Assembly (NCBI GenBank): GCA_964550855.1
Contig: CAZKBQ010000017.1
Coordinates: 1 to 64,000 of the forward strand
Length of the DNA stretch: 64,000 bases
Direction of reading: 5' to 3'
Origin: JAGOBP01 sp964550855
GTDB lineage: Bacteria > Chloroflexota > Anaerolineae > Fen-1058
Below the pieces are notes generated by a model that was given only the letters and a program-made list of their open reading frames with translations, did not search any database and was not told where the DNA came from. Position 1 is the stretch's first letter. Every line of letters starts with the position of its first letter. Positions 8,075 through 16,556 of this stretch are shown here, piece after piece. Both the position numbers and the translations under genes were made by a program.

Positions 8075-9385
8075 ATGCGCACCTACGCCGAAGCCCTGGA
8101 CTACCTCAACCGCTTCATCAGTTATGAACGACAACAACCGGCGATCTATTCCCCGGAGACGCTCAGTCTCGATCGGGTCCACCACCTGCTCGATCGGTTG
8201 GCGCGGCCCGATCGAACCTTCCCGGCCATTCACATCGCCGGCACCAAAGGCAAAGGCTCCACCGCCGCCATGATCGAAGCCGGCCTGCGCGCCGCGGGCT
8301 ACCGCACCGGCCTGTACACCTCGCCGCACCTGCACACCTTTCGCGAGCGCATACGGGTGAATAATGAGCTGATCACCCGCGAGGCTTTTGCGCGGCTGGT
8401 CGATGAGCTCGAGCCGCACATCGCCGCCGTGCCCGGCCTGACGTGGTTCGAGATCGTCACCACGTTGGCCTTCCTGCACTTCGCGCAGGCCCGCATCGAA
8501 GCGGGCGTCATCGAAGTGGGCCTGGGCGGCCGCTTCGACGCCACCAACGTGCTGACGCCGCTTGTCTCCGTCATCACTTCGCTCAGCATGGACCATATGA
8601 ATCTGCTGGGGCCGACGCTGGCGCACATCGCCTTTGAAAAGGCCGGCATCATCAAACGGCGCGTGCCCGTCGTCAGCGCGCCGCAGCCGCCCGAAGCGTT
8701 TGATGTGCTGCGGCGTGTAGCACGCTTCCGCGCCACCACGATCACCCTGGTCGGGCGCGACGTGATGGTCGGCCCCATCGAGCAGACGCTGGCTGCGCAG
8801 CGCTTGCGCGTAAACGACGGCGAATTTCAGATTCCGCTGCTGGGCGCGCATCAAGTGATCAATGCAGCCACGGCCGTCACCGCGCTGCACATAGCCGGTG
8901 GGCGCGGCCTGCCGATCGGCGATGACGCCATCCGCGCCGGCCTGCGACACGTGCAGTGGCCGGGTCGGCTGGAGATTCTGAGCCGCGAGCCGCTGCTCGT
9001 GGTTGACGGCGCGCACAACGGCGATTCGGCGCAGCAGCTGGCGCGCGCGCTGCGCGAGGTGTTTGGCCGTGAAGACTGGACGTTGATCATCGGCGTCTCG
9101 GCCGACAAGGATATTCCCACCATGCTCGATGCGTTGCTGTCGATCGCGTCGCGCGTCATCGTCACGCGAGCGCGCAGCGTGCGTGCCGCCGACGTGGAAA
9201 CGTTGGGGCGACAGATCACCGATCGGGGCCGCGCACCGGCGCTGACACGCCGCGTCTCCGAAGCGCTCGATCTAGCATTGCAATCACCTGCGCCGATAAT
9301 CGTCACTGGTTCGTTATTCACTGTGGCCGACGCGCGCGCCGCCTGGTTCACCCGTACCGGTCACCCCCTCGACCTTGATGACTGA
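8075..9385 (+). CDS. folC: Dihydrofolate synthase / folylpolyglutamate synthase
   Basis: This is an ATP-dependent ligase that adds glutamate to dihydropteroate and/or tetrahydrofolate, giving retained polyglutamated cofactors. The 436-residue length is normal. The Mur-ligase-type P-loop G56-TKGKGST lies near the N-terminus, followed by LYTSPHLHTFRERIRVN. GLGGRFDATNV and SMDHMNLLG are the family's ATP and metal sites, and the C-terminal domain begins near LVVDGAHN. ATG at 8075 fits the family N-terminus (MRTYAEALDYLN). It is followed by a 7-bp repeat array and then lon. There are no other folate genes nearby. Confidence 0.95.
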   Translation: MRTYAEALDYLNRFISYERQQPAIYSPETLSLDRVHHLLDRLARPDRTFPAIHIAGTKGKGSTAAMIEAGLRAAGYRTGLYTSPHLHTFRERIRVNNELITREAFARLVDELEPHIAAVPGLTWFEIVTTLAFLHFAQARIEAGVIEVGLGGRFDATNVLTPLVSVITSLSMDHMNLLGPTLAHIAFEKAGIIKRRVPVVSAPQPPEAFDVLRRVARFRATTITLVGRDVMVGPIEQTLAAQRLRVNDGEFQIPLLGAHQVINAATAVTALHIAGGRGLPIGDDAIRAGLRHVQWPGRLEILSREPLLVVDGAHNGDSAQQLARALREVFGREDWTLIIGVSADKDIPTMLDALLSIASRVIVTRARSVRAADVETLGRQITDRGRAPALTRRVSEALDLALQSPAPIIVTGSLFTVADARAAWFTRTGHPLDLDD

Positions 9386-9389
9386 TCTC

Positions 9390-9452
9390 ACTCATCACTC
9401 ATTACGTTTTACTCGTTACGTTTTACTCATCACGTTTTACTCACCACGCCGC
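9390..9452. repeat. Heptanucleotide tandem repeat array
   Basis: Nine consecutive 7-bp units: ACTCATC, ACTCATT, ACGTTTT, ACTCGTT, ACGTTTT, ACTCATC, ACGTTTT, ACTCACC, ACGCCGC. The array starts 4 nt after the folC stop codon. It belongs to the same family as arrays at 20515, 24491, 26534, 28559, 29179, 29262, 30259 and 37403. Confidence 0.9.
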
Positions 9453-9523
9453 AGGTGCATTTTGATCTCGGCGCGACTTGTGCGAGAATATAGTCAGCAA
9501 GTCATGATGTGTTGGGAGGCGAA

Positions 9524-11998
9524 GTGATCAGTCGGGGATTACCCGCCGAATGGCTAAATCCGGCCGCGCTGGCCGACATCGGCGCACCGGCAGCCAGTGA
9601 ATGGTTTCGACCGGTGCCGCGTCCGCGCACAGCCAGCGACATCATCGAAGCGCCGCTGCTGCCCACGCGCGACACGGTGCTGTTTCCGCACGTGGTGACG
9701 CCGTTGTTCGTGGGCCGCGATCGATCCATGAAAGCGATCGAGGCCGCCCAGCTCAATAACGAATCGCTCATCGTCGTCACGCAGCGCGACGCCGAAGCCG
9801 AGGATCCCCGCCCCGAAGATCTGTACACCATCGGCACTGAGGTGCTCATCGGCCGCACGCTGCGCATGCCCGACGGCTCCACCAGTGTGCTGACGCAGGG
9901 TCAATGCCGCGCCCAGGTGTTGGAAATCACGCGCACCGAGCCGTATTTCCGGGCGCGCGTGCGCCTCATTGACGATCCGCTGGCCAAGCCGCCCGCCACC
10001 GAAGCGCTGATGCGCGCCGTGCTGGCGCTGTTTGAAAAGGTGATCCAGCTCAATCGGGCCTTGCCCGAAGACGCCTACGTGTACGCCATGAACATCACCG
10101 AGCCAGGCTGGCTGGCCGACCTGGTGGCGTCGACCATCGAATTGGAGGTGGGCGCGCGGCAGGAGTTGCTGGAGATCCTCAACCCGACTGATCGGTTGCA
10201 GCGCCTTTCGATCTTTCTGGCCAAAGAATTGGACGTGCTGGAACTGGAAGATCAAATCCACAGCAAAGTCCAGAGCGAGGTCGATCGCGGCCAGCGCGAG
10301 TTTTATCTGCGCGAGCAGATGAAGGCCATCCAATCCGAACTGGGCGAGACCGATCCGTTGACGCGCGATTTGAATGCGCTGCGCGAGCAGATCGCCGCCA
10401 AGGCCCTGCCGGCCGAAGTGCGCGCCCGCGCCGAAAAAGAACTGGAGCGGCTGAATCAGATGCCGCCGCAAGCCCCCGAAGTCGGCATCATCCGCACCTA
10501 TCTGGACTGGCTGCTGGAGCTGCCGTGGCACGAAGCTTCTGACGACAACCTCAACGTGACGCATGCGGCCAAAGTGTTGGACGCCCAGCATTACGGTCTG
10601 CCCAAGGCCAAAGAGCGCATCCTGGAATACATCGCCGTGCGCAAGCTGGCCGCCAACAGCGGGCAGGTGCGCAGCCCCATCCTGTGTTTTGTGGGGCCGC
10701 CGGGTACGGGCAAAACTTCGCTGGGCAAATCCATCGCCGAGGCGCTGGGGCGTCAGTTCGTGCGCGTCAGTCTGGGCGGCATCCGCGACGAGGCGGAAAT
10801 TCGCGGGCACCGGCGCACGTACATCGGCGCGATGCCGGGCCGCATCATCCAGACCATGCGCCGCGCCGGGACGATCAACCCGTTGTTCATGCTGGACGAG
10901 ATCGACAAAGTGGGCAACGACTTTCGCGGTGATCCGTCGGCCGCGCTGCTGGAAGCGCTGGACCCGGAGCAGAACGCCGCCTTCAGCGATCACTATCTGG
11001 AAGTGCCATACGATCTCTCGCGGGTGCTGTTCATCACCACCGCCAACATGCTGGAGCCAATCCCGCCGGCCCTGCGCGACCGATTGGAAGTGATCGACTT
11101 TAGCGGCTACATCGAGGAAGAAAAAGTCGCCATCGCGCGAAAGTTCCTGATTCCGAAGCAGCTGCGCGAGCACGGCCTGTCGCCCGATCAGCTGCGCATC
11201 GGCGACGCGACCATCCGCACCATCATCCGTGAATACACGTTTGAAGCAGGCGTGCGCAACCTCGATCGGGAACTGGCCAACCTCACGCGCAAGACGGCGC
11301 GCAAAGTGGCCGAGGGCAAGGTGTACGCGCACGTCATCACGCCCAGACAGTTGGACAAATATCTGGGGCCGCCCAGATTTACCTACGGCCTGGCCGAAGC
11401 CCAGGATGAAATCGGCGTGGCGACCGGCGTGGCGTGGACAGAAGCCGGCGGCGATATTCTGCCAATCGAGGTGACGCTGCTCGACGGCAAGGGCGGCCTG
11501 CTGCTCACCGGTCAGCTGGGCGACGTGATGCAGGAATCGATCCAGGCCGCGCTGTCCTACACCCGATCGCGCGCCCGCCAGTTCAAGATCGATCACCGCC
11601 GCTTTGAGAAGACGGACATCCACGTACACGTGCCGGAAGGCGGCATCCCCAAAGACGGGCCGTCGGCCGGCATCACCGTGGCAGCTGCACTGATCTCGGC
11701 CTTCACCCAGCGGCCCGTGCGCCGCGACGTGGCCATGACGGGCGAGATTACGCTGCGGGGCCGGGTGCTGCCCATCGGGGGGCTGAAGGAGAAAGTGCTG
11801 GCCGCCCACCGGGCCGGCATCAAGACCGTCATCATCCCGCGCAAGAATCAAAAAGACCTGGTGGAGATTCCCAAAAAAGTCCTGCACGATCTCAACATCC
11901 TGCTGATCGATCACATGGACGAGGTCGTCGGCGAGGCGCTGCGGCCGGCCAAAGCCGCGCGCGGCGCCGCCCGGCGTCGTCGGTCGGCCACCCGCTGA
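9524..11998 (+). CDS. lon: ATP-dependent Lon protease
   Basis: This cytoplasmic AAA+ serine protease degrades misfolded and regulatory proteins. The N-terminal substrate domain starts at LLPTRDTVLFPHVV. The Walker A is G391-PPGTGKT, the Walker B FMLDEIDK, and the protease dyad is Ser714 (DGPSAG) with the Lys of GGLKEK at 757. I chose GTG at 9524 because GGGAGG lies 4 nt upstream. An in-frame GTG at 9509 would put that ribosome site inside the gene. The 824-residue length is typical, with a short Arg-rich tail. The N-terminus has about 40 residues ahead of the conserved domain. The glnA promoter overlaps its stop codon. Confidence 0.95.
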   Translation: MISRGLPAEWLNPAALADIGAPAASEWFRPVPRPRTASDIIEAPLLPTRDTVLFPHVVTPLFVGRDRSMKAIEAAQLNNESLIVVTQRDAEAEDPRPEDLYTIGTEVLIGRTLRMPDGSTSVLTQGQCRAQVLEITRTEPYFRARVRLIDDPLAKPPATEALMRAVLALFEKVIQLNRALPEDAYVYAMNITEPGWLADLVASTIELEVGARQELLEILNPTDRLQRLSIFLAKELDVLELEDQIHSKVQSEVDRGQREFYLREQMKAIQSELGETDPLTRDLNALREQIAAKALPAEVRARAEKELERLNQMPPQAPEVGIIRTYLDWLLELPWHEASDDNLNVTHAAKVLDAQHYGLPKAKERILEYIAVRKLAANSGQVRSPILCFVGPPGTGKTSLGKSIAEALGRQFVRVSLGGIRDEAEIRGHRRTYIGAMPGRIIQTMRRAGTINPLFMLDEIDKVGNDFRGDPSAALLEALDPEQNAAFSDHYLEVPYDLSRVLFITTANMLEPIPPALRDRLEVIDFSGYIEEEKVAIARKFLIPKQLREHGLSPDQLRIGDATIRTIIREYTFEAGVRNLDRELANLTRKTARKVAEGKVYAHVITPRQLDKYLGPPRFTYGLAEAQDEIGVATGVAWTEAGGDILPIEVTLLDGKGGLLLTGQLGDVMQESIQAALSYTRSRARQFKIDHRRFEKTDIHVHVPEGGIPKDGPSAGITVAAALISAFTQRPVRRDVAMTGEITLRGRVLPIGGLKEKVLAAHRAGIKTVIIPRKNQKDLVEIPKKVLHDLNILLIDHMDEVVGEALRPAKAARGAARRRRSATR

Positions 11999-12022
11999 CA
12001 TCGACGACAGCCGGGGTATAAT
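11995..12022 (+). promoter_or_regulatory. Promoter for glnA
   Basis: CTGACA (11995-12000), 16 nt, TATAAT (12017-12022). The -35 overlaps the lon stop codon. The predicted start is near 12029, placing the 12034-12060 hairpin at the very 5' end of the glnA transcript. Confidence 0.75.
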
Positions 12023-12033
12023 ACGTTGACGCT

Positions 12034-12060
12034 GACGAATGAGCCGGCCGCTCATTCGTC
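12034..12060 (+). promoter_or_regulatory. Hairpin in glnA leader
   Basis: Perfect 11-bp inverted repeat GACGAATGAGC / GCTCATTCGTC with a 5-nt loop (CGGCC). It sits directly downstream of the glnA -10 element. A related, imperfect copy built from TGACGAGTGAGC and GCTCGTCATTCGTCA follows the gene at 13452-13487. It could be an operator or an mRNA structure. Confidence 0.6.
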
Positions 12061-12095
12061 GTGTTATTCCCCGGACGAAAGCATGGAGAGACCTG

Positions 12096-13433
12096 ATGGC
12101 TGATCACGATCTACTGCAACGCATCACCGATGACGATGTGAAGTTTGTTTCGCTGCAATTTACCGACCTGCTGGGCACTGTCAAGAGTGTGGACATCCCG
12201 GCCCACCGTCTCGCCGACGTGCTGGACAACGGCATGTGGTTCGATGGTTCGTCGGTGGAGGGCTTTGCCCGCATCCAGGAAAGCGATATGCTGCTGCGCC
12301 TCGACCCCAGCACCTATCGCGTGCTGCCGTGGAGTGCGCCGGCGCGCCGACGCGCGCGGGTGCTGTGCGACATCCACAACACCGATGGCACACCTTTCGA
12401 GGGCGATCCGCGTTACATTTTGAAGCGGCAGCTGGCGCGCGCCAGGGCGCTGGGCTATCAATTCAACGTCGGCCCGGAGCTGGAGTTTTTCCTGCTGAAG
12501 AACACCAACGGCGAGCAGATCCGCGCCGTGCCGCACGATGTGGGCAGCTACTTCGATTTTTCGGCGCGCGATGAAGCCCAGCGGGTGCGCAGCGCCATCG
12601 TGCTGGCGCTGGAAGCGATGGGCCTGGAAGTGGAGATGAGCCATCACGAAGTGGCGCTGGGCCAGCACGAGATCGATTTCAAATATGATGACGCGCTGGT
12701 CACCGCCGACAATTCGATCACCTTCAAGTACGTGGTGAAGGCCGTGGCGGTGGAGCATGATTTGCTGGCGACGTTTATGCCCAAGCCGATTTTTGGCATC
12801 AACGGTTCGGGCATGCATACACATCAGAGCCTGTTCTCACTGGATGGCCGGAATTTGTTCTTCGATCCCGGTGATCCGTTCCATCTCAGCCCGATCGCGT
12901 ATGCGTTCCTCGCCGGCCAGTTAAAGCACGCGCGCGCTCTGGCGGCGGTTGTCGCGCCCACGGTCAATTCCTACAAGCGGCTGGTGCCCGGTTACGAGGC
13001 CCCGGTGTACGTCTGCTGGGCGCAGATGAACCGGTCGGCGCTCATTCGGATTCCGCGCTACACGCCCGGCAACGATCAGGCCACCCGCATCGAACTGCGT
13101 TTTCCTGATCCGTCGTGCAATCCTTATCTCGCGTTCGCGGCCATCCTGGCGGCCGGGCTGGACGGCATCGAGCAGCAACTGACCGCGCCGCCCAACGTGA
13201 ACAACGTGGATGTCTATCACTTCACGCCCGCCGAGCTGCAGGCGCGCAGCATCGCCACCCTGCCCGGCACGCTGGAACAGGCGCTGGACGAGCTGGAGAA
13301 CGATCCGGTCATTCGCGCCGCGCTGGGCGAGACGCTGTACGCCGATTATATGCGCGTGAAACGCGGCGAATGGGATGACTATCGCATTCGGGTATCGCAG
13401 TGGGAACTGGAACGATACCTGGAGACGGCATAA
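12096..13433 (+). CDS. glnA: Glutamine synthetase, type I (alpha-like)
   Basis: The enzyme makes glutamine from glutamate, ammonia and ATP, the main entry of ammonium into metabolism. At 445 residues it is the shorter GSI-alpha size. Start ATG 12096 has GGAGAG 5 nt upstream; an upstream in-frame ATG lacks this. Signature blocks are WFDGSSVEGFARIQESD, GPELEFFLL, the ATP-site MPKPIFGINGSGMHTHQS and NPYLAFAAILAAGLDGI. No adenylylation-loop tyrosine block typical of GSI-beta is evident, so control is probably not by adenylylation. A strong promoter and leader hairpin precede it. There is no PII or amt gene beside it. Confidence 0.95.
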   Translation: MADHDLLQRITDDDVKFVSLQFTDLLGTVKSVDIPAHRLADVLDNGMWFDGSSVEGFARIQESDMLLRLDPSTYRVLPWSAPARRRARVLCDIHNTDGTPFEGDPRYILKRQLARARALGYQFNVGPELEFFLLKNTNGEQIRAVPHDVGSYFDFSARDEAQRVRSAIVLALEAMGLEVEMSHHEVALGQHEIDFKYDDALVTADNSITFKYVVKAVAVEHDLLATFMPKPIFGINGSGMHTHQSLFSLDGRNLFFDPGDPFHLSPIAYAFLAGQLKHARALAAVVAPTVNSYKRLVPGYEAPVYVCWAQMNRSALIRIPRYTPGNDQATRIELRFPDPSCNPYLAFAAILAAGLDGIEQQLTAPPNVNNVDVYHFTPAELQARSIATLPGTLEQALDELENDPVIRAALGETLYADYMRVKRGEWDDYRIRVSQWELERYLETA

Positions 13434-13437
13434 CGTT

Positions 13438-13487
13438 TGACAAGTCAGGCGTGACGAGTGAGCGCCAACCTTGCTCGTCATTCGTCA
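13438..13487. repeat. Heptad-like repeat with inverted copy after glnA
   Basis: The 7-bp steps TGACAAG, TCAGGCG, TGACGAG, TGAGCGC are followed by an inverted copy GCTCGTCATTCGTCA. It resembles the glnA leader hairpin and brackets the gene. It could form a stem but has no U-run. Confidence 0.55.
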
Positions 13488-13504
13488 AGGGACGAGGACA
13501 ACCG

Positions 13505-13921
13505 ATGGGCCAGATTATTCATCTTCAACTCAAGCCGGCTGAGGGCGAGCCGATGCAGATTGTCGCCAGCACCGAAGCCGTGGCCGACTTCGGCCTGCGC
13601 GGCGACGCCAACGCGGGCCGCACCAAACGGCAGGTGCTGATCATCGAGCAGGAGCTGCTGGACGAATTTCAACTGCCGGCCGGGGACGTGCGCGAGAATC
13701 TGACGGTTAAGGGCATCCACTTAGCGGGCACGCCGCCCGGCCGCCGCCTGCGGGCCGGCGCGGCGCTGCTGGAAGCCACGCTTGACTGCGCGCCGTGCCA
13801 GTTCATCGAGGACAAGCGCCCCGGCCTGCGCGCAGCCATGGAAGGCAAGCGCGGCACGCTGTTCAAGGTGATCGAAGGCGGCGTCATCAACGTCGGCGAC
13901 GCCATCGAGTGGGTTCAGTAG
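13505..13921 (+). CDS. MOSC domain protein
   Basis: A 138-residue stand-alone MOSC domain (beta-barrel related to the C-terminus of molybdenum-cofactor sulfurases). Recognisable elements are GDANAGRTKRQVLI, the RENLTV strand, the LRAGAALLEAT block and the putative sulfur-carrying Cys in DCAPCQ. Stand-alone MOSC proteins are linked to sulfur or metal transfer to Mo/W enzymes or to detoxification of N-hydroxylated compounds; the substrate is unknown. The start ATG 13505 follows AGGGACGAGG. The 3' end overlaps by 7 nt the convergent dehydrogenase gene. A tungsten enzyme (AOR) occurs elsewhere in this window but not adjacent. Confidence 0.8.
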   Translation: MGQIIHLQLKPAEGEPMQIVASTEAVADFGLRGDANAGRTKRQVLIIEQELLDEFQLPAGDVRENLTVKGIHLAGTPPGRRLRAGAALLEATLDCAPCQFIEDKRPGLRAAMEGKRGTLFKVIEGGVINVGDAIEWVQ

Positions 13922-14904
13922 CCCGCGAGCACGTCCACCCGGTTGGGCAGCGACTCGCCTCGCGCCGCCGCATTGAGCAGGTCGGCCAGCTGCGCCATGC
14001 GCTCCGCGTCGATGCCGGCTTCGTCGCCGCCGCGATGCGGACTCATCACCACGTTGTCCAGTTCGTGAAACGGATAGCGCGATGGCGGTGTGTGCGCGCG
14101 CGAGGCTTCATCGGTTGGATAGGTGTACCACACATCCAGCCCTGCCGCGGCCAGCCGGCCTGATTTCAAGGCAAAGTACAACGCGGCTTCATCGACAATC
14201 GCGCCCCGCCCCACGTTCACTAAAATCGAACCGCGCGGCAGCAAGGCCAACTCGCGTTCTCCGATCAAGCCTTTCGTCTCCGGGGTCAGCGGCGCGGTGA
14301 TGATGAGCACGTGCGCCCGCGGCAGCAGGCTCGATAAGTCACGCGGCGTATAGACTTCGGCCGGGATCGCTTCGGTCTCGCCTCGCCCTGACGGGACACG
14401 ATGGCGCCGGATGGCGAGCACCGTCATCTCCAGCGCGCGGCATACCCGCCCCACCCGTCGCCCGATCTGCCCGTAACCGACGATCAGCGCCGTCTTGCCG
14501 CGCAGGCCGATCGAGCGCGACGGCGCATAGCGCGGCGACCAGTCGTCGGCGCGCAGCCGTTGATCGATCGGCACCAGGAATTTGGCGGCGGCCAGCATCA
14601 GCGCCACGGCCATTTCGGCGGTGGCGGCGGCATTATGGTGCAGGTTGTGGACGGATACCTGCGGATGGCGGCGCAGCAAATCCTGTGTCGTGTCGGGCAC
14701 GCCCGCCCATGGCACGACGAGCGCGCGCAAGTTGCTGCAGGCCGCCAGCTGCGCGGCGGTAGGCCGCCCCGCGATCAGAATGTCAATATCGGCCGCGTCC
14801 GGCAGATCGGCGCCGGTCGTGAGACGCAGGCGCGGATCAAGCCGCCGTCGCAGATCGGCAACCGCCTCCGAATCGAACTCCTCCAGCAGATGAACGTGAA
14901 TCAT
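13915..14904 (-). CDS. D-isomer-specific 2-hydroxyacid dehydrogenase
   Basis: A cytoplasmic NAD(P)-dependent oxidoreductase of 329 residues that interconverts a 2-keto acid and its D-2-hydroxy acid. The Rossmann motif is VGYGQIGRR near residue 145. Catalytic Arg is in VNVGRGAIVDE and catalytic His in SPHRGG near the C-terminus; an Asp/Glu in the intervening region completes the triad. The substrate (glyoxylate, hydroxypyruvate or other) cannot be told from sequence. The start lies 12 nt after the stop codon of the upstream LCP gene on the same strand, so it may be co-transcribed, although a functional link is unclear. Confidence 0.85.
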   Translation of the reverse strand: MIHVHLLEEFDSEAVADLRRRLDPRLRLTTGADLPDAADIDILIAGRPTAAQLAACSNLRALVVPWAGVPDTTQDLLRRHPQVSVHNLHHNAAATAEMAVALMLAAAKFLVPIDQRLRADDWSPRYAPSRSIGLRGKTALIVGYGQIGRRVGRVCRALEMTVLAIRRHRVPSGRGETEAIPAEVYTPRDLSSLLPRAHVLIITAPLTPETKGLIGERELALLPRGSILVNVGRGAIVDEAALYFALKSGRLAAAGLDVWYTYPTDEASRAHTPPSRYPFHELDNVVMSPHRGGDEAGIDAERMAQLADLLNAAARGESLPNRVDVLAGY

Positions 14905-14916
14905 GGCGCGTCCGTT

Positions 14917-16488
14917 TTATGGTTGAAGCGTGGGCGTGACGTCCGGCGTCGGCGAAGGCGTGGGCGTGGGGAAGGTGACGGCGGCCGGCGGCGGCTTGCA
15001 CGGATCAAAATCGCGGCCGATGAAGAGGCGAAAATCGATCGGGCTGCCGACAGCCGGTTGATTGACGACCTGATCAGGTTTGAGATTAAACAATCGGATC
15101 AACTGGTTGGCCCGCGAGCCTTTCGTCGCCGTGCCGAAATTGATGAGCTGCGTGCGCGAGACGACTTCGGCCGCCGGCCCGAACGTGGAGACGGTGAAAC
15201 CGTCGGCGGCCAGCCGCTCCACGGCCAGCCGATCGTAGCCGGCCCAGCCGGTGGCGTTTAGCACTTCTACTGAGGCCGCCGCCTGCGCCGCCACGTTGGA
15301 CAGCGGCGGCTCAAACGCCTCGGCGATCACCTGCGCCACGCGATCCGGCACGATCTGCAGCACCTGCGCACCGCCGTCGGTAGTGATCGAGTCCAGTGCC
15401 TCGCGGCCCAGCGCGCGCTGCTTCAAGCGTGCATCGGGCAGCTGCGCCCCGAAGCCCGCCAGAAACGCCACATCGTTCAACGTCAGATCGGTGGTCACCA
15501 GCGAAGTCAGTTCGCCCCACAGATTGGGCAGCTGGCTGACGAGACCCTGCGCCTTGATCTTGCTCCACACGGCCTTGAGCACGCTTTGCTGGCGGCGCGA
15601 GCGATCGAAGTCGCTGGTGGAATAGCGCGAGCGGGCGAACCATAACGCGTGCTGCCCGTCCAGCGTGTACAGCCCCGGCGTCGGAATGTCGATGGTGCCG
15701 GTGGGCACGGTGGACAGCAGCGCGGTGTCGGTGATGATGTCGCTTTGGCCCGGCGGCAGATCGGGAAACACGTCGTACAGCGGGCACTGCGCCAGCACGT
15801 CGATGCCGCCCAGCCGGTCGACGATCTGGCGCACGCCGTCAAAGTTGACGATGGCGTAGTAGTTGATCGGGATGCCCAGGTTGTAGCGCAGCGTCTCGGC
15901 CAGCAGGTCGACGCGCTGGCCCAGCTTGAAGCGGCTGCCCCAGATGTCGGCGGTGTTGATGCGATCCATTCGGTTGGCACCGGGGATGTACACGTACAGA
16001 TCGCGCGGCAGGCTCAGCATTGTCACGTAGTTTTGATCGGGGTTGACGCTGACGACGATGAGCGTGTCGGTGCGGCCCAGCGTTTCGCCGGGGCGCGCAT
16101 CGGTGCCGAGCAGCAGCACGTTGATGGTGCCGGCGGGCAAATCGATCATGGGCACGGGCGTGGGAATTGGCAGGTCGCCGCTCAACGTGAGGCCGGCCGT
16201 AATCTCGATCGTGACGCCCAGCTCGCCGGCCAGCCGCGGCCGAATCGGGATGGTGGGCACGGGCGTCGAGGTCGGTGTGCGCGTCGGCGTCGGCGTCACC
16301 GCAGCCGTCGGCGACGGCGTGAAGGTGGGCCACGGCGACGGCGTGATAAGCGGCGTCACCGTCGGGCGCGGAGTCGCGGTCGGCGTCACCACCGCCACCG
16401 TGACCGGCTCAAGCGCCAGTCCCGCGCAGCCGGCGACGAGTGCTGAAACGAGCAATAGTTCAGTGATCAGACGCAAGGCTTTGAGCAT
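14917..16488 (-). CDS. LytR-CpsA-Psr family protein (lipoprotein-type)
   Basis: A 523-residue exported LCP protein. LCP enzymes move undecaprenyl-linked glycopolymers onto peptidoglycan or other surface acceptors. The N-terminus has a signal ending ALVAGC (lipobox Cys21), followed by a Pro/Thr-rich linker (about residues 34-85). The LCP domain starts at LLLGTDARPG and includes the Arg/Asp-rich WFARSRYSTSDFDRSRRQQ site. A LytR_C-like domain (VEVLNATGWAGYD onward) and a second Pro/Thr tail follow. It is the downstream member of a tandem pair with the gene at 16557. Its own promoter puts TATAAT only 8 nt before ATG, so the transcript is probably leaderless. Confidence 0.9.
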   Translation of the reverse strand: MLKALRLITELLLVSALVAGCAGLALEPVTVAVVTPTATPRPTVTPLITPSPWPTFTPSPTAAVTPTPTRTPTSTPVPTIPIRPRLAGELGVTIEITAGLTLSGDLPIPTPVPMIDLPAGTINVLLLGTDARPGETLGRTDTLIVVSVNPDQNYVTMLSLPRDLYVYIPGANRMDRINTADIWGSRFKLGQRVDLLAETLRYNLGIPINYYAIVNFDGVRQIVDRLGGIDVLAQCPLYDVFPDLPPGQSDIITDTALLSTVPTGTIDIPTPGLYTLDGQHALWFARSRYSTSDFDRSRRQQSVLKAVWSKIKAQGLVSQLPNLWGELTSLVTTDLTLNDVAFLAGFGAQLPDARLKQRALGREALDSITTDGGAQVLQIVPDRVAQVIAEAFEPPLSNVAAQAAASVEVLNATGWAGYDRLAVERLAADGFTVSTFGPAAEVVSRTQLINFGTATKGSRANQLIRLFNLKPDQVVNQPAVGSPIDFRLFIGRDFDPCKPPPAAVTFPTPTPSPTPDVTPTLQP

Positions 16489-16496
16489 AGGCCGCG

Positions 16497-16525
16497 ATTA
16501 TAGCCTGAGATGATACGGCGGACAA
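16497..16525 (-). promoter_or_regulatory. Promoter for downstream LCP gene (leaderless)
   Basis: On the minus strand TTGTCC (16525-16520), 17 nt, TATAAT (16502-16497), then 8 nt to the ATG. Transcription would begin at or within a base or two of the start codon, and no ribosome-binding site is visible. Confidence 0.65.
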
Positions 16526-16556
16526 TGACCCGCGTGGTGTGCGAGGGCGCCGCGCT

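Noticed and set aside
9554..12055. 833-codon open frame opposite lon
   Set aside because: Antisense shadow of lon produced by high third-position GC; no recognisable domain.
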